A program made the translations under genes and the position numbers. A DNA stretch of 64,000 nt, taken from Eudorina sp. 2006-703-Eu-15. Its lineage: Eukaryota; Chlorophyta; Chlorophyceae; Chlamydomonadales; Volvocaceae. The DNA lies in contig BDSI01000132.1 in the NCBI GenBank assembly GCA_003117195.1, forward strand, positions 248,001 to 312,000, read 5' to 3'. The notes below the pieces were generated by a model. That model had not been told where the DNA came from, searched no databases, and saw nothing but the letters and a program-made list of their open reading frames with translations. Of the stretch, positions 21,694 through 31,798 are shown in pieces. Position 1 is the stretch's first letter, and each line of letters begins with the position of its first letter.

Positions 21694-24600
21694 CTACACC
21701 ACGTAACGCCGCGGAATGACGGCGGCGCCAGCGGCACGCCCCAGCCGCTTGCCCACATGCAGCGAAACAATGGGGCGCACGGTGAGCCCTGCGCCAGGCG
21801 GCTGCAACTGCGCCCTGGGTGCTGCTGCAGCCGACGCGACCGGGGCCTTGCTGCGTGCGGGCGGTGGGCTGTCGTACGTTTTGGTCAGCACCTTGCCGAC
21901 ACGGCCACTGCTGTGGAGCGCGGCCAGCTGCGGCGGGTAGGCCTGCAGGGCCTGCCGCTGCTCCGAGATGTAGCCGTGGCAGAGGACGTTGCGCAGCAGC
22001 GCGTGGAACCAGCGCAGCCCAACCTTGGCGTCCCCGGTAGCTTGTGCCCGGTGCGTCTTCTCGAAGTTGGCCTTGCCGCAGCGGCTGTTGCAGCGGTGGT
22101 CCAGGGCCTGCAGGTAGATGAAACACCGGGAGCTGTGGTCAACGCATAGGAGGCCAGAATGCATAGGCGCACGCATCTCCGCTTGAAGTCGTATTTGGTT
22201 GTGTTGACGGGTGAGCAGTAGGTGCCGTTAGAACACGCCACGATGTGTGTGCAGGCACACGTGATAATAATAGTAGTCCGTCAAACACATGATGCTGGTG
22301 CATGCTCGACATCGTCCCTGGCAAGCGTACCTGCGTGAACCAGTCCGTCCCCAGCAGCGCGTCCGGCTTGAGCGCCAGTGCAGTTTCCATTTCTCGCAGG
22401 AGGCCGTGCAGGTCCTCGAGGCTATCGAATGATCCCGACTTGCAGCACTCGCCGAGCACAACCAGTTCCCTGAACATCTTGGAGCTGATTGACTCAACGG
22501 CGGTGATGGAGTCCAGCAGCTCCCCAGACTCCGTGGTGACCGCCTGAGCAGGGAGTATGGCGACAGGAAGCGAGTATCTCTGGTGAAGGGCAGCAGACAA
22601 GTTCGCGTCCGCTGGTGTTGCACGGTCCTGTCTCGTGAGCGTGTCCCTACCTTCCGATGCCTAGAACACAAAACGGCATCCAGCAGCAAACGCCCACTTC
22701 CCCAGTGTGCAGTATGACCACCCACCATGGCCTCATGGTTGCTCAGCTTAGGACGTTGGCTGCACATGACCAACGCACCTGGAGCACCTGAGCGAGCAGT
22801 GGGTAGTCCAGGAAGAGTGTGCCGTCATCACGCTTGGTAGCAAAGCTGCCCAGCAGCACCTTGAATGCCAATGGAAGCTTGGCGGACTCCACTCCAGCCG
22901 CCGGGTCCAGCAGCTCCCGCAGGAGTAGCAACTGTGACGCAGGCTGGCCCAGCACTTGCAGCACCATGCGCAGGTCCGCCAGCACCTGATTAGGGATGAC
23001 GAACAGCGACAACTACACGTTGGTGATGGACCGTCGTCTGGCTTGACCTGCCAGTACACGAAGAGTTTACTCCTTCACAGCTAGCACCTACTGACCCACG
23101 TTTGCTGATTCGCGGTTGCTATTAGTTGTAGGCCCTACCTCGGGAATGAGCTTTTGCGTCATGGTCTGCTCCACCAGCTCCGCGGCTGTGCCAGCTGTGC
23201 GGCTGTACCTCCACTCCTGGCACAGGTAGGCCAGCATGGCGACCTGCGGCGGCGACTGCCAGGCCAGGTCTTCTGGCAGGGCCGGATCCCAGGTCGCGGC
23301 CTGGGCCTTGAGCTGCGCCCAGGCGACTTGCAGCGCTTCCAGGGGCATCGTGGGGCTCAGGTTGAGTCGGCGGTGGTGCATGATCAGGGAGAAGCCGTTG
23401 GTCTGCGGCAACATGCACAGCAAAAAGGTGTTGGGCGCTGCAGTAGCTTTTTTGGGGGGGAGGTTCGTGGCTGGGTCGTGGAGATAAGACAGTCGGGAAG
23501 GAACTAACGGGTCAGCCCAAAGGCGACGCGGTCCGTGGAAGGGCTCTAGCTCGAGTATTGTGTCCCAGAACTGCAACCCCAATGGCTCACCGGGGTGGCA
23601 GCGACGTTGGCCCACAGCGTCGCCATAGAGCTGCCTGTGACGGCCCAGGCGACCCAGTGGGGGCTGTCCAGCAGGAGGTCCTTGAGGATGCTGTGGGTGA
23701 GGCAGGCAAGGTAACCAGGCATGCAAGGTGACAGGCAGCAAGGTAAGGCAAGGGAATCAGTGCCCATGTTCAGCGAAGTCCCATGTGCCGTACACCTGCT
23801 GTGTTGGGGCTGTAAAAAGCAGATGCCTGCCGCCCTGGTGCAGTGGTAAGCGCCTGTCCCCTTTAATGCTTTATGCCCCTCGCATGCAATGCGCTGTCAG
23901 GTGTGTAACACTAAACATGGCCTTCATCCTCCCACGCCCATACATGTGAACACGCGACACGTGCAGAAAAAGTAATGTGCTGACGTACCGCCGCATGTGC
24001 AGCACCGCCTCGACGTCCAGGGTTGAGCCACGCGGCGCACCGTCGCCCAACACTGGCGGCCGCGCCATCAGGTAGAAGCTCTGCGCCTCGTCGACCAGCA
24101 GGAAGTTCAGACGGTCCCGTGGCAGGCGCCGCATGAAGTCTCGAATGGCGACCGCCATTGCGTCCGCAGAGCGGTCGCTGGGTACAGGCGTGCTGGCCGC
24201 AGCAGAGAGCTGCTGTTCGGCTGCGCTCTCCTTGAGCTTCAGAAGCAAGCCCGCAAGGAAGCCACCGCTGCTGCTGCGCTCGCAGCTAAGGCAGTTCACG
24301 CGCAGGAAGTTGGGCTCCGCAAGCTCCACGCCAGCATGCTGCCGGCCGCTGCCGCCGCTGCAGTAGTAGGCGTTGGCCACAGCAGGAAGGACCTCGTTGA
24401 GCAGGTAGGACTTGCCGCTCTGCACAACGGGCGCACGGTGGGCGCAAGATGACAATGGTATGAAAGCAGGGGACGACGGCATCAGTACTGACAGTAAGAA
24501 AACTCGAAAAGTAGCAAGCGCTTGCCTGCACTAGGGCTACTTAGCCAGGCAATGCCGCGCATGGGCCCCGAGCCCAAACACACACAGGCAACGTCCCCCG

Positions 24601-25159
24601 CCACGTACACTCCGAGCGCAGGAAACCTTGCTTTCCAAGTATTCGCGAAGAACGACGGAATGCTCCGTATAGTTTGGGAGTATCTAACCCCATCAGACCG
24701 TGTATCTAAACTCAAAAAGCAGCCACCATGGTGTAGCGGGACTCCGCCGCCGCAGCGTATACCCGTCAGCACGCGACATTCAAAAGCCTTCTAAGACGCC
24801 TGTTGGGTCATGCTTGAGATCCAACCACGCACGAGGTATCCCACCTTGACCTGACCGTTGACGAACAACGGCAAGATGGGTTTGCCCTTGCCGTGCAAGT
24901 CCATGGCGAGGCCAAGCCAGTCCTCTAGCTCAGCTTTCTGCTTGCCCTCGGGGTCCAGGAAGAAGCTGCCGCTGCTCACGCCCGGACTTGCGGCGCTAGC
25001 TGCAGCGCTGCTGGTGTTTATGGGCTCGAAGAAGTACAGGTCCGTGTTCTGCACGTCTTGCCGGAGCCGCAGCTTGCAAGCGGGCGGGCCTGTACACGAG
25101 TAGCCCGTCGTGCCCACAAGGCGCAAACACATGAGTAACCGGCCGCTGTCGTCCAGGTG
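21694..25159 (-). CDS. P-loop NTPase of unknown family, seven exons, 5' incomplete (copy A)
   Basis: Exons (minus): 25159-24845, 24419-23989, 23690-23591, 23402-23139, 22985-22779, 22579-22331, 22176-21694, all in phase, giving at least 682 residues. Exon 1 ends FVNGQVK and exon 2 begins SGKSYLLNEVLP, so splicing creates a Walker A motif GQVKSGKS. Walker B is LNFLLVDEAQSFYL, with Asp-Glu-Ala-Gln. A sensor-like segment, VAWAVTGSSMATLWANV, follows in exon 3. The rest is Leu/Ala-rich helical sequence, then a Cys/His-containing region (SGLLCVDHSSRCFIYLQALD, LRNVLCHGYISEQ) and a Pro/Ala-rich tail to TAG. The order P-loop, Asp-Glu, sensor indicates an AAA/STAND-like ATPase. I do not recognise a named family. 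The start codon was not found and more exons probably lie in 25.2-25.9 kb. Copy B carries a frameshift. Confidence 0.7.
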
Positions 25160-26143
25160 CTATGCATGCAGGACCACAAGGGATGCCGGCTTACACGAGA
25201 GGCCATGTCGCTGCACCAGTACCCAGCCACATGGCATGACAGCCCACTCCATCGTCGCGGCCATACCCTTGGTGCATACCATGTCCCAGCACCCCGCCCA
25301 CCACCTGCTGGTGCTGGTGAACTCCCCTGGTGGTCTGCATCCCCTGTCACTTGGCTCCCTAGACGTTCCTTCAACCGAACCCGACCCAAACCATCGTCCT
25401 GCACCCGTCTCCGATGCCGCTCCGCGTCAGGGGCCGCGCCCCAGACCCCAGCGGCTCCGGTCGGGATCTGCGTGCCCGCTAATCCTCTCCCGTTAGAATT
25501 GAAGGCCAGTACTTATACGCACATAGGCCCTGCAATGCAGATGGGGTCTCACCGTCAGCTGCCGTGCTCCCGGGGCCCGGCCCTGCCGCCGCGCCTGCAT
25601 GACGAGAACGTTACATGCATGCAGGTCAGGATGATTGCACATCAAGCCGTATCCTGAAGAGACAGAGGCGGTGGTTGCGCCAACGGGGATTCCATCGCAA
25701 CATGCTTCACATGGAGCTGGTGCGCTCCGCACCGCGCTTAGGGGCGAGGCCCGTCGAGAAGAAGGGTGCCCCAATGTTTGGGGTTGGCCGTAATCACTCT
25801 CTCGTGCTTGCCCAGGACGCCAGCCAAGAACTAAAAATGTGCCGTTGCTCACCTACAGCCTCTTGCATTGCTCACCAGCACAACGACAGCTCAAACACTT
25901 CCGCACTACACCGCCGCAGTTGCACTAGGGCCGGAGTCTTAGCTCAGGTCGAGTCTGGGCTAGCACAACCAACTCACCAGTTCCAGCCGCGCTCCTGACG
26001 CCCAGGCCAGCCGCCGAGGCTGCAAGACATGGGAGCGGTCGGGGGGACACGTGGAGATGAGTTATTCGTGCGGGGTTGCTGGGTGCAAGGCGCGCTCACA
26101 TGTGCGCGGTTCCGAGCACATATGCACGGAGGCCGTGAGTGCT
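25160..26143. other. Probable 5' region of the NTPase gene plus a dispersed repeat
   Basis: On the minus strand, open segments such as 25,493-25,852 (containing SVSSGYGLMCNHPDLHACNV) may be upstream exons of the NTPase, but I could not link them in phase. From about 25,926 begins the dispersed repeat starting ACTAGGGCCGGAGTCTTAGC. Confidence 0.35.
25926..26110. repeat. Dispersed repeat family (also near 26,316, 27,985 and 28,313)
   Basis: The words GCCGGAGTCTTAGCTCAGGT, GTCTGGGCTAGCACAACCAA, CTCACCAG-TCC, CCAGCCGCCGAGGCTGCA and GGGAGCGGTCGGGG occur in the same order at 25,926-26,110, about 27,985-28,130 and 28,313-28,500. Only the first part occurs near 26,316. The units sit next to the small minus-strand genes of this interval. 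On the minus strand the word G/GTGAGTTGG forms a good splice donor, so the repeat may be a duplicated exon with flanking intron. Copy B repeats at least the first two (near 52,579 and 52,972). Confidence 0.7.
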
Positions 26144-26548
26144 TTAAAAACGAATAAGAGCGTCGCAACGGACTTGGAAGGGCTGCAGTTCAAAAGCGGC
26201 ACCAAATCGCAGAGCTTCTTTGTCGAGCACCTCCGCGGCAGCGTTGAAAGCCGCGTTGTGCCACCTCCTTTGTGCTGACCACGACAGCCCGCTTGCACCG
26301 CCCCAGCGCATAACGGACACTAGAGCCGGAGTCTTAGCCCAGGTGAAGTCTGGGCAACTGCGTCTGAAGGTACCTGCTTTGCGAAGGAGCGCCTTGATTG
26401 CCTCGGCAGCCACGTCTGGTGGCCCGGAGACGAGCAGCGAGGCCTCCTTTTCAGATTTTTCCATGAGGATGAGTCGCGCGTTGCCCTTCTGCTCCGCCGA
26501 CAAGCCAGGAAGGCCATCGAGCGTTGTGGACCAGTCGGTCATCGCCAA
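26144..26548 (-). pseudogene. Degenerate relative of the 28.6-28.8 kb gene plus an unrelated helical exon (copy A)
   Basis: The 5' half encodes a Leu/Ala/Glu-rich helical segment (LPGLSAEQKGNARLILMEKS, then AAEAIKALLRKAG) ending at a possible donor GCAG/GTACCT near 26,370. The 3' half, at about 26,195-26,277, is homologous to the start of the small gene at 28,798: both encode AFNAAAE followed by a Leu/Asp-rich stretch. Here the position of the start codon reads GTG instead of ATG and the frame is shifted after the VSTKEVA-equivalent codons. I read this as a relic. Repeated in copy B. Confidence 0.4.
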
Positions 26549-26605
26549 GGGCCGCAGACAAGGATGTTTGCAAACGATGCAAGGGATGCTGAGCTCCGAG
26601 GTCCA

Positions 26606-26745
26606 GCTACTGTTTAAGATCTATAGTTGTGAGCATCCTTTCTGCTGACCGCTCGTTCGTGCGTTGTGGTGTTGGATGCGAGAGTGCTGAAGCACAACAA
26701 TGTCTGAAGGACGGCTACACGCTGTATGCTGAGGCAGGGTTTACG
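26606..26745 (+). repeat. Repeat encoding LKDGYTLYAEAG (copies near 26.6, 28.8 and 28.9 kb)
   Basis: 26,606-26,745 and 28,908-29,045 are near-identical (CTACTGTTTAAGATCTATAG, GCGTTGTGGTGTTGGATG, CTGAAGGACGGCTA-ACGCTG). A third, shorter copy at about 28,812-28,860 has only the last part. The + strand frame reads Ala-Gln-Gln-x-LKDGYTLYA-x-AG in all three despite base changes, hinting at a coding origin. Also in copy B, at about 53,258-53,397. Confidence 0.6.
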
Positions 26746-27348
26746 TTTGACCGAAGTTTAAGGCGGGATTCACATATGAAACCGAAATAAAATGTGCCGA
26801 AAATGAGGCATGAATCGGAAAGGTGTCGTACTGAGCCAAAAACTCAAAACGCATTCACATATGTATTTTGTGGACACAAACTATTTGCAACGCCTGGGTC
26901 AATGGGTCTGCATAGGTAATTGTACATATCTGAAGGACCCCATCAGTTAGCTTTGTGAAGTTTGATTTAATCAAGCTGTGGCATGCTTGCCGAATGAAGG
27001 GAACATGTGTGGAGACAAAACGAATGAAGGGCAGACCCTTTCCTTACGCGTCGTCCTTCACCTAAAACAGCGACAATCGATGACGGCGCGTCTACCCTAG
27101 AGGGAGAAGACGTCGACGGACGTGCAGCCAGTGTATCGCAAGCGTCGGCTGACAGCACGTACGGGAAGCAAGGGCCACACAGGGCGCCCCTGCAAGTACC
27201 ATTCGGACGAAGAGCGCAGGGAAGCTCGGAGAACATCCGCGCGCTGACTGACCCTTCCTGCCCCTATCTCACCAATTCCTGACCGCAGGGTCCTGTTTTG
27301 ATTATGCATTATACATCGCTCGACAGCCAAACGCCCACGATCCCAAAC
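26746..27348. other. AT-rich stretch and breakpoint of the segmental duplication
   Basis: GCGGGATTCACATATGAAACCGAA at about 26,763 recurs at about 53,415 and 55,250, where it abuts the truncated LTR. The duplication ends at 27,019, where copy A continues ACGAATGAAGGGC and copy B continues GATGACCTCC. No gene supported. Confidence 0.5.
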
Positions 27349-27670
27349 CTATTTCACGCTACCCGCACAAACGTGTGCACGTGTATCTTTATACATAGAC
27401 ACATTAGGATCATCAAAGTCAAACCACCAAGAGGCAACTCGGGAACTCACCCTTAACATCTGCGCGTGTGAAAGCTGCTCCTGCACGACGCAGCGGCCCA
27501 AGGACAGCAAGATATCCAGGTCAACTTGCAGGAAGCCGTTCAAAGTTCGGCTCTAAAGGCACACTAAGCTCAAGGTGGAGTGCACCGAGTGCCAAAAACT
27601 GGCAGGTGCGGAGCCCGTGTGCCTTGGCATGGGCGTAGGCTGGCAGAGGCACTTTTGTAACGAAAAAACT
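27349..27670 (-). pseudogene. Exon-like fragment shared with 54.2-54.36 kb
   Basis: 27,509-27,670 and 54,213-54,360 are diverged copies of one sequence (CAGGTCAACTTGCAGGAAGC, GTGCCAAAAACTGGCAGGTG, GCATGGGCGTAGGCTGGCAG). The 27-kb copy has an extra roughly 15-base piece in the middle. The minus-strand frame (LNGFLQVDLDILLSLGRCVV, then QEQLSHAQMLRVSSRVASWW) has protein-like composition, but I recognise no domain. Probably a fragment of a multicopy gene. Confidence 0.35.
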
Positions 27671-27679
27671 TTTTGCATG

Positions 27680-27863
27680 GCAGTATCATGCCGGAAATGA
27701 AGACTTGCGCAAACCCTACATCAGCAATCCTGCGTTGCAGGACAGACGTTCTAGTCTGAGTCCCCGCTTCAAATCAAACCCAGGAACGAGCGGTGAACAA
27801 ACCTCGCCACCGCAGTGGAAAGGACAGAAAGCCTGGATGGGGGCCCCGCCTCCCACTGCGTGA
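27680..27863 (+). pseudogene. Gene fragment shared with 61.86-62.0 kb
   Basis: GGCAGTATCATGCCGGAAAT through ACCTCGCCACCGCAG is nearly identical to 61,860-61,998. The best frame encodes QYHAGNEDLRKPYISNPALQ, then a Ser/Arg/Pro-rich piece and, only here, a continuation to TGA at 27,861. It joins directly to the 54-kb-like fragment on its left, so 27.5-27.9 kb is a mosaic of two fragments found separately elsewhere. Confidence 0.45.
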
Positions 27864-28602
27864 CCCTGTTTTGACGCCCCGAGCGCGCCACGCCGCGCCA
27901 CGCAGCTCCTGTACTATGCTGCGCTCTGATCCGCAGCAGGTAAAACACTTACGTACTATACCGAGCCACTCGTACCAGAGTCTAAGCTTAGATCAAGCTA
28001 GCACAACTCACCGGCTCCTGTCGTGCTCCCCGCGCCTAGGCCAGCCGCCGAGGCTGCACGACATGCGAGCGGTCGGGGCACACGTGAAAATTACAGTTGC
28101 ATGTCAAAGTGTGTAAATGCGACGTGCGGAAACGCGACACGCTGCCAATGTCGTCTTACTCCCAACGTGCATGCCACTGCACGTCTCAAGCCTCCTGCAT
28201 ACCGCACACCGTAGCGTGCAACAACAACCCCAATACGCTTCAATGATTTTCATTGGTTGGTTGGTCAATAGGACGCGCCCAGCTGTGCCCAACGTACTAC
28301 ACCTCCGCGGGACACTAGAGCCGGAGTCTTAACTCAGGTCAAGTCTGGGCTAGCACAACCAACTCACCAGCTCCAGCCGCGCTCTCCACGCGGAGGCCAG
28401 CTGCCCAGGCTGCACGACATGGGAGCGGTCGGGGGCAGGTGGAGATGATAATATGTTGGTGCGGGGTTGCTGGGTGCAAGGCGCGCTAACACGTGCGGGG
28501 TTCCGCGCACCAATGCATGGAGCCCGTGAGTGTTTTGAAAATGAATGTTGCGTCGCGACAGGAATGGAAGCAGGAAGGGCAGCAGTTCAAAGATCCTCCT
28601 AC

Positions 28603-28798
28603 CTCTCGCAGACCGCGCGAACGCAATGATTGCCTTATCTCTATCCTTGCTTATTGCTGCGCCTGTTGGAAAGAACTTGAGCTGCTCCTCCGATAGTTGC
28701 GACAGCGTAAAGAGAAGGTCGCCGAGCTCGTCCCCGTCCAAGCCGAGCGCCTCCGCGGCAGCGTTGAAAGCCGCAGCCACCTCCTCTTTGCTAACCAT
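28603..28798 (-). CDS. First exon of a small helical protein, family unknown
   Basis: The ATG at 28,798-28,796 opens a 65-codon frame (MVSKEEVAAAFNAAAEALGL, then DGDELGDLLFTLSQLSEEQL and AISKDRDKAIIAFARSARG) ending at a donor AGAG/GTAGGA at 28,603. The sequence is acidic, Ala/Leu-rich and strongly helix-forming, possibly a coiled coil or helical bundle. The dispersed repeat downstream (28,313-28,500) carries the next splice-donor-like sequence and may hold another exon. A decayed relative lies at 26,195-26,277. Confidence 0.45.
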
Positions 28799-29045
28799 AC
28801 CGCTCGTGCAGTGGCACAACAAAGTCTGAAGGACGGCTACACGCTTTATGCCGAGGCGTGTATGTTACCGAAGTTGCGGAAAGCGATGTTGCCAGTGCTG
28901 AAAAGCTACTGTTTAAGATCTATAGTTGTGAGCCTCCTTTCTGCTGACTGCTCGTTCGTGCGTTGTGGTGTTGGATGTGAGAGTGCTGAAGCACAACAAG
29001 GTCTGAAGGACGGCTATACGCTGTATGCTGATGCAGGGTTATCTG

Positions 29046-30804
29046 AATGTGTTAGTTTAGTAGTTTGCGTTGCATAGACGTTTGACCGAAGTTTAAGAAA
29101 GGTCAAGTTCTTGGGCGCAGTCCAGCAATGTGCAAATGTCCGCGATGGGGACGGCTTCAGTCCCAAAAAGAATTGCGGATTTCTGAGCCTGAGGCGGCAT
29201 TCACATATGAAGCAGGAATCGCGCGTGCCTGAAATGAAAAAGACAAAAATGCCTCCGGCCACTGTTCACATAGAGGACGAAATTACAAATCTTTTGAGTT
29301 TCAGTTACCGTTGATTTCATGCTCGGCCGTGGATGAAATGTACCGAGGCCGAAAATTTTGTTGCTGAAATCTGAAGCATGAAACAACAAGTGATCTGACG
29401 CAGAGCAGAGAGCTGGGCCACTGACCCCTCGCCAGAAAAATGCGTTGTTTTGCGCCTTCGGCCTGACAAAGTATCATAAAATAATGTTATCTATCAAAGT
29501 TATTATGGGCAAAAGACCTGATATGTAATGGATAGGAAGCTCGTCCAGACCATCCCCTCGCATTACCGTTATGAGGTCTGCTGGCGCCTCTGGCCGCTCG
29601 CAAGCAAGGCGCACCCGCTGACATCTATTCTCATACATAAACATTCATTCCAAGCAGCATGGCTTTGGCGTGGGCGCTTCCAGGAATGTTGGTGGTGGAC
29701 ATGCACAGAGCTTTTGAGCCACGCGCGTCAGAGCGCGTCACCTCGGCACCAACGCTCGCCGTAGGAAGTCAGTATAAGTCACTAAGGTCATTTTGGCCCA
29801 GGGGTTCCTAGGGATTCGCTACTTTCGGGCGAGGAGCCCGTCCGGTACTCGTTCCCGCAGTCGTCTGTCCCGCCAGCCCTGACGCGTGCAAATTTCGGCC
29901 CCACGCCCAGCCCCCAATCCCATCCCCCGACCCGACCCGTCTTAAGCCGCTAACAAAAACTCCGGCACACATCGGATGGGAACCTTAGTGCATGAATTGG
30001 ATGAATTTTACATACAGTAGACCACGCATGGTGGTGCCCCCAAGGGCCCCGAAGGGCAGCAAAGGAGCCCGCTCCCCGCACCGCAATATGGTAGAGAAGA
30101 GATCAAAAGTGTCAGCACAGACATGAAAGCCAGCCAGACACAGTTGCCACGACACGTCTAGCGGGGAGTTCCATCTAGTCCATACGTCATCGTATCGTAT
30201 GGTTTGACAAACCCCGTTTCGTTCCACAAACCCCGATCCCGCCCAATGCACGAATACACGCAACCAGACATCCTGCGCGTCTCTCGCATCACACAATCTT
30301 CACCGAGCCCAGCATCCGCATAAAGACCCTGCGCTTTGTCTCCAGACGTCCAATGCCACGATCGGTTCTCAGACCCCAGCCTCTTGCACCATCCATCGTC
30401 CCACAGTAACGAGACCACGACACACACTGTAACGAGCACACCATTGCCTGGCATATGTACACTGGCGTATCAAATCTGTACCGGAACTGTACAAATTCCA
30501 TAAAGGCAAACGCTGCCCCTAAGAAATGGTCTCGGCATCGCAACCTAGACATGCATGTACCGCTCTAAGGGGACACTCCACCCTGGCATGCTTTCGAATC
30601 GTCGTGCGAAACGTGTATCCAGTTTAGGTTTCATCGCACTATTAAAGCACACATACTTGACCATGCATCAATGAGACATTAACCACACTCCTATTATTGC
30701 TCCAAACAAGCTGCGAGTGCGGCCTATGCACAGAGTCCGCCCCTCTAACCCTGCATGCGTCGCGCGCCCCGTCCCTTACCAACCCTCTCCCCGGCCTTTT
30801 GGAC
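29046..30804. other. Stretch without a supported gene
   Basis: Contains GCATTCACATATGAAGC and CAAAAATGCCTCCGGCC words related to dispersed repeats of the region, and AT-rich sequence around 29,440-29,530. Minus-strand frames at 29,985-30,552 change frame repeatedly (for example SLLWDDGWCKRLGSENRSWH, then another frame) and look like decayed coding sequence or unrelated noise. Confidence 0.4.
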
Positions 30805-31798
30805 TTAAGGCTGTGTGCCCTTGCTGCCGGATTTTTTTTGTCGCTTCGCCACGCGCTGTTCCTGTGGCTCCTGGCGTTCTACCTCGCGATGCACTCCATC
30901 TAAAACCTGCGGTCCTCCTGGAAGGTGTTGCTGGATCGCCTGCTGTTGGAACACCTGCTGCTCGAACATCTGCTGTTGGAACATCCGCTGCTCGAACATC
31001 TGCTGCTCGAACACCTGCCGCTCGAACATCTGCTGCTGTTGGATCGCCTGCTGCTCGATCGCCTGCTAGCTGTTGGATCCCCTGCTGCTGGAACATCTGC
31101 TGCTGGAGGACTTGGTGCTGGGGCGCAGTCGCTGGCTGGGGAAGGCCGCTGGGAAGAGTGTTGTACACAGTCAGGCCACCGAGCCCGTACATATGTAGTA
31201 CTGGATCAATCGCCGTCCCAGGGTGTAGTGCAATTTGTTGTGGCCCTAGAAAAAATGCTGCGAGCTCTGGGTCCATCGCAAGGGGCGCGCCAAGCTGCAT
31301 GGCCACGGGCGCCATTGTTGTAGTTGCGACGGCGGTCGCCGCCTCGGCACGTAAGGCAGCGGCAGCCGCCTCGGCCTCCTCCTCAGCTGCCTTCACCGCT
31401 GCGGCCCTAGCTTCCCTGGCGGCCTTATCAGCCACCTTCTTGGCCGCGGCCGCCTCAGCTTTATGCTCCTCTCGCAGGGCCTGTGCGTCGGCTGTGTCTT
31501 TGGCACTCAAGACAGCCGTGTGTCGTAGCAGGCTAGTGAGATTGGCGTGTACGTACTTCGAAACAAGCTGCTGCATCAGCCGGCGGAGCTGGTCCTTGCC
31601 CTCCTTGCCACTGACAACTGTGTCGTACCGGTCCATGACGCCCACATCACGGCACATCCCTAGGAATGCCGCCCAGAGAGACCGATCGCGGCGCATCAAA
31701 TCCATCCATTTCTGTACAGCATTGGCGCCAATGCTGCTGATGTTAGAGGCCGTTTCAGTCCAGGCCATGAGCCGTTCCTGGACCTTCGAGGAACACAT
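30805..31798 (-). pseudogene. Coiled-coil, Gln-rich nuclear-type protein with an internal frameshift
   Basis: From ATG 31,798 the frame encodes a helical N-terminal domain (MAWTETASNISSIGANAVQK, MCRDVGVMDRYDTVVSGKEG, LMQQLVSKYVHANLTSLL). A long Ala/Glu/Lys coiled coil follows at residues about 105-150, then a Met/Pro/Ala segment and a Gln-rich repeat (QQQMFQQQ). Near 31,070 one extra base (CTAG before CAGGCGATC) shifts the frame. The Gln repeat continues in the next frame (MFEQQMFEQRMFQQQ) and ends with a basic tail including KRQKKSGSK at the stop at 30,805. Codon phase of the repeat units makes a single-base insertion the simplest reading; an assembly error is possible. Cys codons just upstream of the ATG (CFICLPCPMC) remain open to about 31,826. 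Confidence 0.5.

Larger units (their letters stand above)
9332..27019. repeat. Segmental duplication, copy A (17.7 kb)
   Basis: This interval recurs in direct orientation at 31,955-53,671. The left boundary is exact: both copies read GGCCATCATGGCCGCG, preceded by unrelated bases. The right boundary falls after GGAGACAAA at 27,019 (copy A) and 53,671 (copy B). Between the boundaries the copies are essentially identical, with scattered single-base differences, different satellite lengths, and two extra 1,626-bp blocks plus four extra 168-bp units in copy B. The left breakpoint lies in intron 8 of ATG18. Confidence 0.97.

Noticed and set aside
23826..23880. tRNA gene or tRNA-derived SINE head (CTGGTGCAGTGGTAAGCGCC resembles an A box)
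   Set aside because: No B box, acceptor pairing or anticodon arm follows; it lies in an intron of the NTPase gene.
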